Source: Branchipolynoe longqiensis
Lineage: Eukaryota > Annelida > Polychaeta > Phyllodocida > Polynoidae
NCBI GenBank assembly: GCA_030323885.1
Contig: JASIRB010003270.1
Span: 1-64,000 of the forward strand
DNA: 64,000 nt
Reading direction: 5' to 3'
In this document: positions 1 through 11,195 of the stretch, piece after piece
How positions within the stretch are numbered: position 1 is the stretch's first letter
Layout: the number at the start of each line of letters is the position of its first letter
The notes under the pieces: generated by a model
The model's input: the letters and a program-made list of their open reading frames with translations, nothing else
The model's database searches: none
Told to the model about the DNA's origin: nothing
Translations under genes and position numbers: made by a program

Positions 1-78
1 TCGACCAACACATTGGCGTACATTACGTATATGTAGCGCATACAGCGTATGCATTCTGGATCCGTCGAGGCTCCGAGG

Positions 79-328
79 ACCAGGCGGGAAGGCCGAATCA
101 GCTAGATCGCCCGTGGGTTCGAACCCTGGTCGACTCAAACCAATGACTTAAAAATTGATAATTGTCGCTTCCTAGCCAGGCGTTCGGCATTGTTAAGACA
201 GGATAATGTGACGGAGTGGGATACCATGCAGGTCATGGTGCCGATGGCCTGGTACTGTCACAAGTCGGTACCCGTCCTGATATGACCTTAGTATGTTGCT
301 AGGACATAAAACAACACACAAAACAAAA
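79..328 (+). mobile_element. tRNA-derived SINE (family 1), internally deleted
   Basis: The tRNA-like head keeps a B box (GGGTTCGAACCC) and the following GTCAAACCAATGACTTA linker. The body runs to GATATGACCTTAG and a GTTGCTAGGACATAAAAC tail. Most of the middle, including the usual CCCAGTGGGGCAGCACTATAA block, is missing. Confidence 0.85.
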
Positions 329-853
329 TTTAGGCCCACAAAAAAAATATGTGCGTGCTCAAAATTTTCAATGTGGCTCGTATGTTGAATGTATGCTGCA
401 TGTACATTCGGGATATGTCAGCGTATGTTGGGAGTACATTAGGGATACTTTGGCATATGCTGTTGCGCGTTAGCCATATGTTCAGCCGGTGGGAATGTGC
501 AGTCCGCATACTGCCAACGGATGTTTGTTGTGTGTACGTCCATCTTTATCCCCCGTCACTGAAAAGTTCGACGAATGCCGACGTACTGGCAAATTTTCGA
601 ACCTTGAGCACGCGCTGACGCCGTACGTCGTAGTGTGACATCTATCTCGTGGCTTGCGCGCGGCGCGTGGTGGGACGCTGGGGTCACGTGAGCGGCGTGG
701 GGAACTGGGAGGAGGGGTAGGTGGGAGCGGGTGAAATCCACCATATGTGTCGGTGAATGGGGCGCAGGTGTTTTTTTGTCAACACCCGTCAAGCCCTATT
801 CACCGGGTCTGAGAGCTAAGGCCAACTACCGGAACCAGTAGTCCTTAGCGAGG
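329..853. other. Unique CpG-rich stretch, no gene seen
   Basis: No coding signal is seen. The right part is GC-rich and holds GGTCACGTGAG at about 682, a palindromic E-box that recurs in other unique islands of this window. It leads into the CTCF-like cluster at 854-1060. Confidence 0.4.
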
Positions 854-868
854 CCGCCAGGGGGCGCC
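854..868 (+). promoter_or_regulatory. CTCF-core-like site, exact
   Basis: CCGCCAGGGGGCGCC fits CCRSYAGRKGGCRS at all 14 positions. Weaker relatives lie at 977-990 (minus strand, 12 of 14) and 1046-1059 (plus strand, 12 of 14). A GTCACGTGAT E-box at 932 sits between them. Binding is inferred from sequence only. Confidence 0.5.
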
Positions 869-1342
869 CTTTGATATTGTGGTGGGTTGTGACGGCTCTC
901 TGGTAGAGAAAGTTACCGCGCAGTGAGACAAGTCACGTGATCGGCACCAATGAGCGCGGAGTGGTTTTAAATTCACAGCGCCACCTACCCATTCCCGACT
1001 GCATTGATAGTGCCACTTAATTACCCCCCCCCCCACACACACACACTTCCAGATGGCGCCACTCACCATAGCGGCGTGTGCTTTTTATGTTTCCGTAGTT
1101 ACAATAAGCGTATTGTTGACTTTCTTCTTTTAATATTTTTTTCTAGTATTTATATATATTTTTTATAGTATTCTTCCTTTATTTTTAATTCCCAGCTTTT
1201 ATTTGTGATGACAATTCTGTTTTTGTACCATCGAGACATGCTGCCTGCAGGGATGCTGGGGGCGTCTCCCGGTGGGCAGACATTAACGCTACAAATGCAG
1301 CCGGCTTAAAACAAAGGAAACGGGTTATGGTATTTGGTTATA

Positions 1343-1537
1343 CAGTAAGATCTCGCTAAATCGACCGACTATGGGACTGACTTTAAATGGTCCATTTATG
1401 GAGGTTGGAGGTTTAAGGAGTTTTGTTTTTTAGCGTTACAATGATATTGTATGGGAGATCGGTTCGGCCCCAAATAAAGTGATCGATATAGGGGAGTGGT
1501 CGATCTGTGGAGGTGTTCGGTTAGAGAAGTTCTACTG
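1343..1537. mobile_element. Small pogo/Tigger-like TIR element
   Basis: The left end CAGTAAGATCTCGCTAAATC faces an inverted right end GAGAAGTTCTACTG, with TA on both sides. The interior carries two versions of a GATCGA...GGAGGTxxTCGGTTA motif in opposite orientation. It has no coding capacity. The TA duplication and CAGT end suggest a Tc1/pogo relative. A second copy starts at 31206. Confidence 0.65.
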
Positions 1538-1610
1538 TACTCTTCAGGGATATGAATAGGTGGGTTCTGTGTTCTGTCTGCTTACACTAAATGTGATTAG
1601 GTATATTCTG

Positions 1611-1850
1611 TATTATAAAATTGAAATCTCTACCTAGCCTGAAAATCAGCATTAGTAGGATAGGGCAAGGACTGGTTTGCTCACTATCAGGATACTGTGA
1701 CTGAGTGGGATATTGGGTCATAGTATTGGCAGCCTGATTTCCCAGTGGGGCAGCACTATAAAGTCGCCATGAGTGTGCGCTGTCACAAGTTGGTACCCGT
1801 CCGGAAATGACCATAGGTGTTGCTAGGATGTATAACCCCAGCAAACAAAA
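1611..1850 (+). mobile_element. SINE family 1, head truncated
   Basis: It starts in the middle of the body (CTACCTAGCCTG) and continues through TAGGATAGGGCAAGGACTGG and CCCAGTGGGGCAGCACTATA to a GTTGCTAGGATGTATAAC tail. The tRNA head is absent. Confidence 0.85.
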
Positions 1851-2060
1851 GAAGCATGTCGTTCATGATCCAGATGACTAGTATTAGCTCTCATTCGCAT
1901 AAAAGAACGTCTCTGGAAGGAAGACCTCACGGAAGGGCATTTAATATTCAAGGGCATTTATTGTCATTCAGGAAGGTGAATCGCCGTAGAATACGCGAGG
2001 TGATACCTGGACATTGGAGTTACTTGGAGGCTGAGCGTCTGAGGCCAGCCACAGGAATCT

Positions 2061-2090
<30 letters not shown>
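2061..2090. repeat. (CGTG)n microsatellite
   Basis: A perfect 30 bp run of CGTG units of alternating purine and pyrimidine. Confidence 0.95.
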
Positions 2091-2091
<1 letters not shown>

Positions 2092-2187
2092 TGCCTTCCT
2101 CAAAGCGCAACGTGTGTCAGTTATGGGCTGAGTGCAGCCCGTGAGGCGACAGATGGCGACCTTCTAAGTTCTAGCCTCGATATGAAA

Positions 2188-2640
2188 CAACATAAACTAA
2201 CACAACAAACAATGCGGCATGCATCGTGCATATAAACTACCACAACAAGCAACAATGTGGCATGCATCGTGCATATAAACTACCACAACAAGCAACAATG
2301 TGGCATGCATCGTGCATATAAACTACCACAACAAGCAACAATGCGGCATGCATCGTGCATATAAACTACCACAACGAGCAACAATGCGGCATGCATCGTG
2401 CATATAAACTACCACAACAAACAACATCGCCGTGTGCATCGTGCATATAAACTACCACAAGCAACAGCGCAGTGTGCATCGTGAATATAAACTAACACAA
2501 CAAACAATGCGGCATGCATCGTGCATATAAACTATCACAAGCAACAATGTGGCATGCGTCGTGCATATAAACCACCACAACAATCAGCAGTGCAGTGTGC
2601 ATCGTGCATATAAACTAACACAACAAGCAACACCGCTTCA
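2188..2640. repeat. 43-bp minisatellite
   Basis: About ten units built on GCATCGTGCATATAAAC, then ACCACAACAAGCAACAATG. Several units contain the near palindrome GCATGCATCGTGCAT followed by TATAAA. Unit lengths vary by a few bases. Confidence 0.9.
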
Positions 2641-2718
2641 TGCTGTGTGCAACACGCGGCGTGCACATGCAGGTTTAGGTGGTCCCATGGGAGAATACTG
2701 CACTGTTGAACCTAGGGC

Positions 2719-2755
2719 CTTAGATGTAGCCAGGACGTAACACTCCACCAACCGA
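2719..2755 (+). mobile_element. SINE family 1 tail fragment
   Basis: TTAGATGTAGCCAGGACGTA followed by ACACTCCACCAACC is the family-1 3' end. It abuts the 47-bp minisatellite directly. Confidence 0.6.
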
Positions 2756-3705
2756 CACTGCTTGTTAGGTTGACTGTACCTAAGTTATGGGGTCAGTTAG
2801 GTAACTGCTTGTTGGGTTGACTCTAACTAAGTTATGTAGTCAGTTAGGTAACACTGCTTGTTGGGTTGACTACCTAAGTTATGTAGTCAGTTAGGTAACT
2901 GCTTGTTGGGTTGACTGTAATTAAGTTATGTGGTCAGTTAGGTAACTGCTTGTTGGGTTGACTGTAACTAAGTTATGTGGTCAGTTAGGTAACTGCTTGC
3001 TGGGTTGACTGTACCTAAGTTATGTGGTCAGTTAGGTAACACTGCTTGTTGGGTTGACTGTACCTAAGTTATTATGGTCAGTTAGGTAACTGCTTGTTGG
3101 GTTGACTGTACCTAAGTTATGTAGTCAGTTAGGTAACTGCTTGTTGGGTTGACTGTAACTAAGTTATGTGGTCAGTTAGGTAACACTGCTTGTTGGGTTG
3201 ACTGTACCTAAGTTATTATGGTCAGTTAGGTAACTGCTTGTTGGGTCGACTGTAACTAAGTTATGTGGTCAGTTAGGTAACTGCTTGTTAGGTTGACTGT
3301 ACCTAAGTTATGTGGTCAGTTAGGTAACACTGCTTGTTGGGTTGACTGTACCTAAGTTATTATGGTCAGTTAGGTAACTGTTTGTTGGGTTGACTGTGCC
3401 TAAGTTATGTAGTCAGTTAGGTAACTGCTTGTTGGGTTGACAGTACCTAAGTTATGTGGTCAGTTAGGTAACTGCTTGTTGGGTTGACTACCTAAGTTAT
3501 GTAGTCAGTTAGGTAACTGCTTGTTGGGTTGACTGTACCTAAGTTATGTGGTCAGTTAGGTAACACTGATTGTTGGGTTGACTGTACCTAAGTTATGTGG
3601 TCAGTTAGGTAACACTGATTGTTCGGTTGGGTTGACTGTAACTAAGTTATGTGGTCAGTTAGGTAACTGCTTGTTGGGTTGACTCGACCTAAGTTATGTG
3701 GTCTG
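2756..3705. repeat. 47-bp minisatellite (44-50 bp units)
   Basis: About twenty units of TGCTTGTTGGGTTGACTGTA then CCTAAGTTATGTGGTCAGTTAGGTAA. Units with CACTG at the join alternate with units lacking CA, so two unit lengths are mixed. Confidence 0.95.
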
Positions 3706-3875
3706 TTACGTGTTAGGCGGGTTGGCAAATTGTGCAATTTGTGGTGGTGTGTACCCGGTTCTGGTTGTTAATTGGTTCAACTCTGCTAATCACACTGCAT
3801 TTTAAACATAGTTTGTATTACATTCGTTGGTTAAAGAAGGACAATTTCAATGATAGATAATTGGTCTTCCTCATT

Positions 3876-4033
3876 GCTCCTTGCCCTATCCTAGTAATGT
3901 AGAGTACCATGTTAGGTAGCGACAAGTATAAATGTTTACATCATGGTTTGATTCAGCTGGATTTGAACCCATTGCGAGTCCAGCAACCTTCCACACGGGA
4001 AGCCGGGGCTTAACCCATATGGCCATCCCGCAT
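3876..4033 (-). mobile_element. SINE family 1, 5' half
   Basis: On the minus strand the tRNA head (GCGGGATGGCCATATGGGTT) is followed by the linker and body up to TAGGATAGGGCAAGGAGCA. The 3' half is missing. Confidence 0.75.
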
Positions 4034-4663
4034 TAACTGGGTCAACTAACCTAGCTCTGTGACTGTCAGTCTGAATAGCCGGCCAATCAACACGCAGCAT
4101 AATGACGCAGTTGGCGAGTTGTAAAATTAATTACCGGCCATATTTTATGTATGTTTGGAATAAACCGGACAGGTTGCATATATATTGTCATTAATTATGT
4201 GGTTTTATGTTCAAGGATTCCCCTTTATATTTATCGCATGCTATTCTCGATGTCGGACATCCAGGCACTTTTTGCGCTCACAATGCGCGAAGAGTAAAAC
4301 AAATTGCCACTGTCATGGAGACAACACTAAAACTACCCTAACTATCACAGTAATTTGAGCTTTTTGGTACTTTGAAAGCAAATTTCTCTTATTTCTATTA
4401 AATAGTTCAGATCTTTTTACAATTTCACATGCAGCTTTTTTTTTTTTATCAGCCAATTGGAAGTTCTTGAATTTATTTTGCGAAAATAGTTTTTGAGGCC
4501 GTGATCTGGTACGGCTACCACTGGCACTGACACTCAGAATATTCCAACTTTCAATATTATCTCTGTTTTTAATCCTTTCAGAGAAAATTGCTCTACGGTT
4601 AAATTAAATACTTCAGATCTTCCTCTTCAATTGCGCATTAAGATATTTTTAATCTACCCCAAT
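4034..4663. other. No recognised feature
   Basis: AT-rich unique sequence with no coding signal and no repeat that I can match elsewhere in the window. Confidence 0.5.
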
Positions 4664-4810
4664 CACCATCCAGCAACGGCTTATTCACCATCCAGCAGTG
4701 GCTTATTCGCCATCCAGCAGCGGCTTATTCACCATCCAGCAGCGGCTTATTCACCATCCAGCAGCGGCTTATTCGCCATCCAGCAGCGGCTTATTCGCCA
4801 TCCAGCAGCG
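4664..4810. repeat. 22-bp minisatellite
   Basis: Six to seven units of CCATCCAGCAGCGGCTTATT plus two bases. All three plus frames stay open for a while only because the unit lacks stops, so no protein is called. Confidence 0.95.
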
Positions 4811-4984
4811 ACGTCAATGTTGTTCTGTTCCCTTTCCTTCTTTTTTTAATATCTATGAAAATAAACACTTGACTCATCGGCACCCTTCACTTTCAGTGGC
4901 AATTTCTCTTTGTGGCGTGGTTTTGTTGAGACCAGCATAATAGAGCTGTAGGTAAGCTCGAAGCAAGACAGCAAAGTTAGAGGT

Positions 4985-5599
4985 TCTGTATAGTCCGATG
5001 GGTTTGGATTTTTGTATGCAAAAAATAAATTAAGATTTTGTTGTTATCTGAATAAATTAGATTGATCCTTATAATGCACTTTAGTTTATTTTGATGTAAC
5101 TTATTTTAGATGGCTAGCTTCGGAGATATTTGAAGTGCAAATATGCTCAATTAATTTAGACAAGCAGGTTGAAATTGTGACACTGTGTGGTTGTGTTGGG
5201 TTGGGTGGGTGGGGGTGTTTGTTGGGGTGGTGGTGTTGGTTGTGGGGTGGGTGGTTGGTGTGGTTTTTTTGTGGTGGTGGGTTGTGTTTGTGTTGGTTGT
5301 TGTTGTGTTGTTTGTTGTTGTGTTGTTGTTGTGTGTTGGGGGTGTGTGGTTGGTTGGGTTGGGTGGGTGGGGTGTTTGTTGGGGTGGTGGTGTTGGTTGT
5401 GGGGTGGGTGTGGGTTGGTGTTTTTTTGACACCATAGCCTTCTGCGCTTACATCTTCTACTCTGCCAAATTGACTGAGTATGCCCTTCTACACAGCAACA
5501 ACTGCTTAATAACTGAACCAGTATCTACGGTTGATATATTCAAACCGAGGTAATTGTTTTGGTTTTGACAATATTGGCTTCATCAGACTGCGGCTTTAA
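4985..5599. mobile_element. AAAGTTGCA-type TIR element with internal GT array
   Basis: The left end contains TATAGTCCGATGGG and the right end CATCAGACTGCGGCTTTAAAG, matching the inverted termini of the copies at 22639 and 29624. The interior is also shared (GAAGTGCAAATATGC, CACCATAGCCTTCTGC). A GT-only array fills the place where the sister copy at 22.8 kb has GGCAAGCTTGCCAAAAC. Confidence 0.65.
5185..5430. repeat. G/T-only low-complexity array
   Basis: About 245 bp almost free of A and C on the plus strand, built from GGGTTGGGTGGGTGGGG and GTTGTTGTG words. Runs of G could form quadruplexes. Apparent reading frames here are composition artefacts. Confidence 0.9.
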
Positions 5600-6167
5600 A
5601 GAACCAGGAGTAAAACTATCACACATGGGTACATTCTGATTTGAGTTATATCTTTAGCAGCAAATCATATTTGAAATAAAGTGTGACGGTGGCGCCGCCC
5701 TGCGGCACCTTCCTGTTGAGATACCTGGGGCATGACTCATCATGATGCGTGACCTAGATAGCCAGCTTTTATCTAACGCAGGATGTGACACTGGCGGTTA
5801 CGTTCACGTTTTCTGCACTAAGGTGTATATATCATTATATGGTGGGTGTTTTTTTAATGTTGAGAGTTGTTTTTTCTTGGGGGGGGGGTGACTTTTAATG
5901 ATCCACATTTCATAGCGGATCTTTGAAATGTGCTAAAGTGTGGGCAATGCGAAAAGCCCAAACTCAGGTTATCGCTTGTAGCGAAGACTTATTTGACATG
6001 TATAGAAGCCGCTCATTATACACACATATATATATGTTGTTTAAGCATTGCACGAGTATAATTAATCAGAAGCTCTCCACTCCAGATACACATACATATA
6101 TACAAATAACCTAAAGTTGCGGTGCTCGTTTTACTAGTCTATAGGGGGGAGATGCTGTGAGCAGAGT
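5600..6167. other. No recognised feature
   Basis: Mixed unique sequence. GGTGGCGCCGCCCTGCGGCACC at about 5690 is GC-rich, and a 9-G run lies near 5880. No coding signal. Confidence 0.4.
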
Positions 6168-6222
6168 GTTGGTTGGTGGAGTTTTACGTCCTGACATCAT
6201 CTAAGGTCATGTCAGGATGGCC
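6168..6222 (-). mobile_element. SINE family 1 tail fragment
   Basis: On the plus strand GTTTTACGTCCTGACATCATC then AAGGTCATGTCAGGATGG is the reversed SINE 3' end. Confidence 0.65.
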
Positions 6223-6300
6223 GTGAGCAGAGTGACTCAGTGTGCATCAGGTAGATGCTACTTACATCAAACATCAGCAACATCATTCTCTTACATCAGG

Positions 6301-8463
6301 GAAAGCAGCTCAGTGCGTGAACAAGTACAGTCCCCCTCTGTGAAGCAGCTCACTGCATGAACAAGTACAGTCTCCCTCTGTGAAGCAGCTCACTGCGTGA
6401 ACAAGTACAGTCCCCCTCTGTGAAGCAGGTCACTGTGTGAACAAGTACAGTCCCCCTCTGTGAAGCAGCTCACTGCATGAACAAGTACAGTCCCCCTCTG
6501 TGAAGCAGGTCACTGCGTGAACAAGTACAGTCCCCCTCTGTGAAGCAGGTCACTGCGTGAACAAGTACAGTCCCCCTCTGTGAAGCAGCTCACTGCGTGA
6601 ACAAGTACAGTCCCCCTCTGTGAAGCAGCTCACTGCGTGAACAAGTACAGTCCCCCTCTGTGAAGCAGATCACTGCATGAACAAGTACAGTCCCCCTCTG
6701 TGAAGCAGGTCACTGCGTGAACAAGTACAGTCCCCCTCTGTGAAGCAGCTCACTGCGGAACAAGACAGTCCCCCTCTGTGAAGCAGGTCACTGCATGAAC
6801 AAGTACAGTCCCCCTCTGTGAAGCAGATCACTGCGTGAACAAGTACAGTCCCCCTCTGTGAAGCAGCTCACTGCGTGAACAAGTACAGTCCCCCTCTGTG
6901 AAGCAGCTCACTGCGTGAACAAGTACAGTCCCCCTCTGTGAAGCAGCTCACTGCGTGAACAAGTACAGTCCCCCTCTGTGAAGCAGCTCACTGCATGAAC
7001 AAGTACAGTCCCCCTCTGTGAAGCAGCTCACTGCGTGAACAAGTACAGTCCCCCTCTGTGAAGCAGCTCACTGCGTGAACAAGTACAGTCCCCCTCTGTG
7101 AAGCAGCTCACTGCGTGAACAAGTACAGTCCCCCTCTGTGAAGCAGCTCACTGCGTGAACAAGTACAGTCCCCCTCTGTGAAGCAGCTCACTGCGTGAAC
7201 AAGTACAGTCTCCCTCTGTGAAGCAGCTCACTGCGTGAACAAGTACAGTCCCTGTGAAGCAGGTCACTGCGTGAACAAGTACAGTCCCCCTCTGTGAAGC
7301 AGCTCACTGCGTGAACAAGTACAGTCCCCCTCTGTGAAGCAGCTCACTGCGTGAACAAGTACAGTCCCCCTCTGTGAAGCAGCTCACTGCTGAACAAGTA
7401 CAGTCCTCTGTGAAGCAGTCACTGCGTGAACAAGTACAGTCCCCCTCTGTGAAGCAGCTCACTGCGTGAACAAGTACAGTCCCCCTCTGTGAAGCAGCTC
7501 ACTGCGTGAACAAGTACAGTCCCCTCTGTGAAGCAGTCACTGCGTGAACAAGTACAGTCCCCCTCTGTGAAGCAGCTCACTGCGTGAACAAGTCGTCCCT
7601 TGTGAAGCAGTCATGCTGAACGTACAGTCCCTTGAAGAGTCACTGCGTGAACAAGTACAGTCCCTTGTGAAGCAGATCACTGCATGAACAAGTACAGTCC
7701 CCCTCTGTGAAGCAGCTCACTGCGTGAACAAGTACAGTCCCCCTCTGTGAAGCACATCACTGCATGAACAAGTACAGTCTCCCTCTGTGAAGCAGATCAC
7801 TGCGTGAACAAGTACAGTCCCCCTCTGTGAAGCAGATCACTGCGTGAACAAGTACAGTCCCCCTCTGTGAAGCAGCTCACTGCGTGAACAAGTACAGTCC
7901 CCCTCTGTGAAGCAGCTCACTGCATGAACAAGTACAGTCCCCCTCTGTGAAGCAGCTCACTGCGTGAACAAGTACAGTCCCCCTCTGTGAAGCAGCTCAC
8001 TGCGTGAACAAGTTGGTACAGTCCCCCTCTGTGAAGCAGCTCGCTGCATGAACAAGTACAGTCTCCCTCTGTGAAGCAGCTCACTGCGTGAACAAGTACA
8101 GTCGCTGTGAAGCAGATCACTGCGTGAACAAGTACAGTCCCCCTCTGTGAAGCAGCTCACTGCGTGAACAAGTACAGTCCCCCTCTGTGAAGCAGCTCGC
8201 TGCATGAACAAGTACAGTCTCCCTCTGTGAAGCAGCTCACTGCGTGAACAAGTACAGTCGCTGTGAAGCAGATCACTGCGTGAACAAGTACAGTCCCCCT
8301 CTGTGAAGCAGCTCACTGCGTGAACAAGTACAGTCCCCCTCTGTGAAGCAGCTCGCTGCATGAACAAGTACAGTCCCCCTCTGTGAAGCAGCTCACTGCG
8401 TGAACAAGTACAGTCCCCCTCTGTGAAGCAGCTCACTGCATGAACAAGTACAGTCCCCCTCTG
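6301..8463. repeat. 40-bp minisatellite, about 54 units
   Basis: The unit is TGAAGCAGCTCACTGCGTGA then ACAAGTACAGTCCCCCTCTG. Period 40 holds over long stretches with a few point variants (AGCTC/AGGTC/AGATC, GCGTG/GCATG). Between about 7380 and 7665 the units become short and indel-ridden. Minus-strand open frames exist only because the unit lacks stops. Confidence 0.97.
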
Positions 8464-8530
8464 GTACAAAAGCAACAACAAACAACTAGCTGGCGAGCAG
8501 AATCTCAGATTGTGTGATTTTCAGTCCGCA

Positions 8531-8544
8531 GCGCCATCTGTTGG
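8531..8544 (-). promoter_or_regulatory. CTCF-core-like site, one mismatch
   Basis: On the minus strand CCAACAGATGGCGC matches 13 of 14 positions of CCRSYAGRKGGCRS. It lies 68 bp past the end of the 40-bp array. Confidence 0.35.
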
Positions 8545-8589
8545 GCTGGTGGCAAAAGTCGGTCATACCTATGTACGGTGGTGGCGGGG

Positions 8590-8720
8590 GCGGGGAGTGT
8601 AAATGAGGGGAGACATCATGCCTGGAGTGGGACTCAAACGCATACTTCTGCCATTCCGCGGTGAGCGTCCCAACCATTAGCCTATCTGTGCTTCAACACC
8701 CTACCCATGCCTACCTGTGT
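8590..8720 (-). mobile_element. Diverged relative of the miniature-element LTR
   Basis: Read on the minus strand, the order GGTAGGCATGGGTAGGGTGT, then CTAATGGTT, GGAATG, a B-box-like GTTTGAGTCC and CTCCAGGC matches the LTR at 51303-51480 block by block. Identity is low, ends are unclear and no partner repeat is present. Confidence 0.45.
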
Positions 8721-8749
8721 ATGTCTAAAAGTGAAAGTAACCTTCTGCC

Positions 8750-8985
8750 TTTTTGTTTGGGTTTATGTCCTAGCAACATCTAAGGTTGGCTACCGACTTG
8801 CGGCAGTACACACTCATGGCAACTTTATATAGAGCTGCCCCACTGGGAGAGGAGGCCACCACCACCATGACCCGATATCACACCCCGTCACATTATCCTG
8901 ACACTGAGCCAACCAGTCCTTGTAATGCCAAGCGTCTATAGATATCGACACATCAAGTTTGTATGTCATTGGTTTGACTCGGCAA
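8750..8985 (-). mobile_element. SINE family 1, head truncated
   Basis: The reversed tail (TTTATGTCCTAGCAACATCT) is followed by the body through CCAACCAGTCCTTG and ends in TCATTGGTTTGACTCGG, just before the tRNA B box. Confidence 0.85.
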
Positions 8986-9334
8986 TGTTTTCAAACTCAT
9001 GACTTTTCGCACAGACAGCCTTCACTCTATCGATTCGGGCAGGTGGAGGGATTCTCTCTTCTGTGTAGGTGAGACCGCCCCGAGCAGGCTGTGTGAAGGA
9101 ATCTGAGTAACCTCCGTCACCGAGCCACTCTCGTCTCACACACTCACCCTCAACTCCCCACAACTGACTCACCCGGCCCAGACAGCGACGTCGCGTCCGG
9201 GCCGGAGCACTAAAGATTCGTCTACTAATACTCTGTCTTCTTTTCTGGTATTCTAGTAAATAAATGAGACAATGTAATAGGCTGAGGCAATACATCTAGC
9301 TGGTGTCCCAAACTCGACAACTGAAGTCAAGCTG
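8986..9334. other. No recognised feature
   Basis: Unique, moderately GC-rich sequence without coding evidence or a repeat match. Confidence 0.4.
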
Positions 9335-9592
9335 TCATCATCAGTCAAGCGGTAGAGCGCGAGCCTCGCGTACAGGAGATCAGGAGTGGGATTCTCGCTG
9401 AGCTAACCAGTCCTTGCCCTATCCTAATATTGCCAAACGCCAGGCTAGGTAGCGACAGGTATCAATTTTACAAGTCAGTGGTTTGATTCGACCAGGGTTC
9501 GAACTCGTAAACCGATGGGTTTGGATCCTCCCGATCTCCCAAAACAGAAGACGGCCGTTCAACTCATTCGGCCATCCCGCCTGGTCCGCTAC
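9335..9592. mobile_element. Head-to-head SINE junction
   Basis: A plus-strand subtype-ii head (GCGGTAGAGCGCGAGCCTCG) runs to about 9392. It is joined to a minus-strand family-1 copy, 9398-9592, covering the body from CTAACCAGTCCTTGCCC to the head end CGGCCATCCCGCCTGG. Both heads are recognisable and the first has lost its body. Confidence 0.7.
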
Positions 9593-9666
9593 ATAATAGC
9601 AATCGCTAATCTTACAGGCGCAACACAAGATGACCCCCCGTCTGAAGTAATCCACACATGAATTTA

Positions 9667-10402
9667 TAGATGAGATCATGGTTCCGAGTGCGCATGCGCT
9701 GAAAACGGCGTTGGGAGCAAAGCAAAGGCATGCGGCCATTGAGTTTGCCGATACGCATAGGGAAAAACTGCCATTTTATTCAAAATGGCACAAACATGGA
9801 CAGAAGGATGCAATATAATAATATAATGAATATGTTTAAGACACAACTCTCCATAATTAAGCATTTTGAGCTAAGAAACATACAATTTCAGTCACTTTAC
9901 AGGCTGATGTTTACATCACCATTGATTAGCCAGAAGTAATTCTTGTTCTAAATATTAAAATGTCAAATGTGCCAACACAAACTTGTTTCAAAGAAATATT
10001 TAACCAATATATGATTAGCCCTACTCATTTTCTATTTCTACATATGTCATTAACCATAGGATATAAATAAAAACATGAATAAAATAAGTAAAACTGACTC
10101 TGGCTATGGCTCTAACACTCTTCTGAGTGCCTAGATTTGTGTAAATCTAAATGCACATGGCATAAGATGTGCTGATTATATTGATGTAAATGCAATGCTG
10201 GATAAAAGATTAATATCTTAATTTATTATATATATTTTTTAGTTGGTATTGTATGTTTCAAACAAGAGCTGAGATGAGCTGAAACTAGCACATTTCATAG
10301 CTGCACACAATGTATTAGCATGTGCCATGTGCTTCTCGCGGGTTTATTTTGCTCTGACGCATCCCACAATGCACCGTGCCGCTGGAACGGTGATGTAGTC
10401 TA
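9667..10402 (+). mobile_element. 736-bp TIR element, no coding capacity
   Basis: The left end TAGATGAGATCATGGTTCCG faces the right end GGAACGGTGATGTAGTCTA as imperfect inverted repeats. Copies: 27594-28327 in reverse, 61595-62747 with a nested insertion, and a fragment near 42660. The AT-rich interior has no transposase. I cannot assign a superfamily because the flanks do not show a clear duplication. Confidence 0.75.
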
Positions 10403-10618
10403 TTACACAGCGCGGAAGCCGCCGTGTGCCGGATGTTGTATTGTCTGCTCGGCTGCGTTCAGACCCACGCTGGGTGAGGACTGACTGGGTACCTGTCACC
10501 ACGTGACGCAGGTGTGGTCACGTGACTGGGTAGGGCGGGAAGAGGCCTGAGCAGCTGTGCTCCTTGGTGTGTGGGTAGACGGGGATGGGGGAGCTGGTGG
10601 AGGGTTCTCTCTCTCAAC

Positions 10619-10962
10619 CAGACCGGATGGGCCAATGAGTTGAGCGTCCGTCTCCTCTTTTCGGAGATCGGGGGATCCTACCCCATGGGGTCGTGGGTTC
10701 GAACCCTGGTCGTGTCAAACCAATGACTTAGAAATTTATACTTGTCACTTCCTAGACAGGTGCTTGGCATTATTAAGGTATGGCAAGCACTGGTTGGCTC
10801 AGTGTCCGGATAAGGTGACTGAGTTGGATATCAGGTCATGGTGCTGCTGGCCTGGTCTCCCAGTGGGGCAGCACCATAAAGTCGCCCTGAGTGCGCACCG
10901 TCACAAGTCGGTACCGTCCTGATTTGACCTTAGATGTTGCCATGATGTAAAACAACAAACAT
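10619..10962 (+). mobile_element. SINE family 1, near full length
   Basis: It has a subtype-i head (GGATGGGCCAATGAGTTGAG), a B box GGGTTCGAACCC, a complete body and the tail GATGTTGCCATGATGTAAAAC. An extra GGGGATCCTACCCCATGGGG lies between the A and B box regions, and a similar extra piece is seen in the copy at 58134. Just upstream, at 10495 and 10517, are two CACGTGAC words. Confidence 0.9.
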
Positions 10963-10969
10963 CTCTCTC

Positions 10970-11031
10970 CACACGCACACACGCACACACACGCACACAC
11001 ACGCACACACACACACGCACACACACACCTA
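10970..11031. repeat. (AC/ACGC)n microsatellite
   Basis: Mixed CACACGCA units directly after a SINE tail. Confidence 0.95.
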
Positions 11032-11195
11032 GTGCCACGCGTTCACACCCAGTGAATCACCCGTCATGTTTATGTTATATCCATTCACACACTGCCATGT
11101 TTACAGCACTGGCATTGCCAGTACGCATCATTTTTTTTTCCTTTTTAAATTTTGTAAGCACATCCTAGAGCCTTCTGAAGTCACACTAGGATGGG

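Noticed and set aside
6301..8463. CRISPR array
   Set aside because: Units are contiguous 40-bp tandem repeats with no unique spacers, and the genome is clearly eukaryotic.
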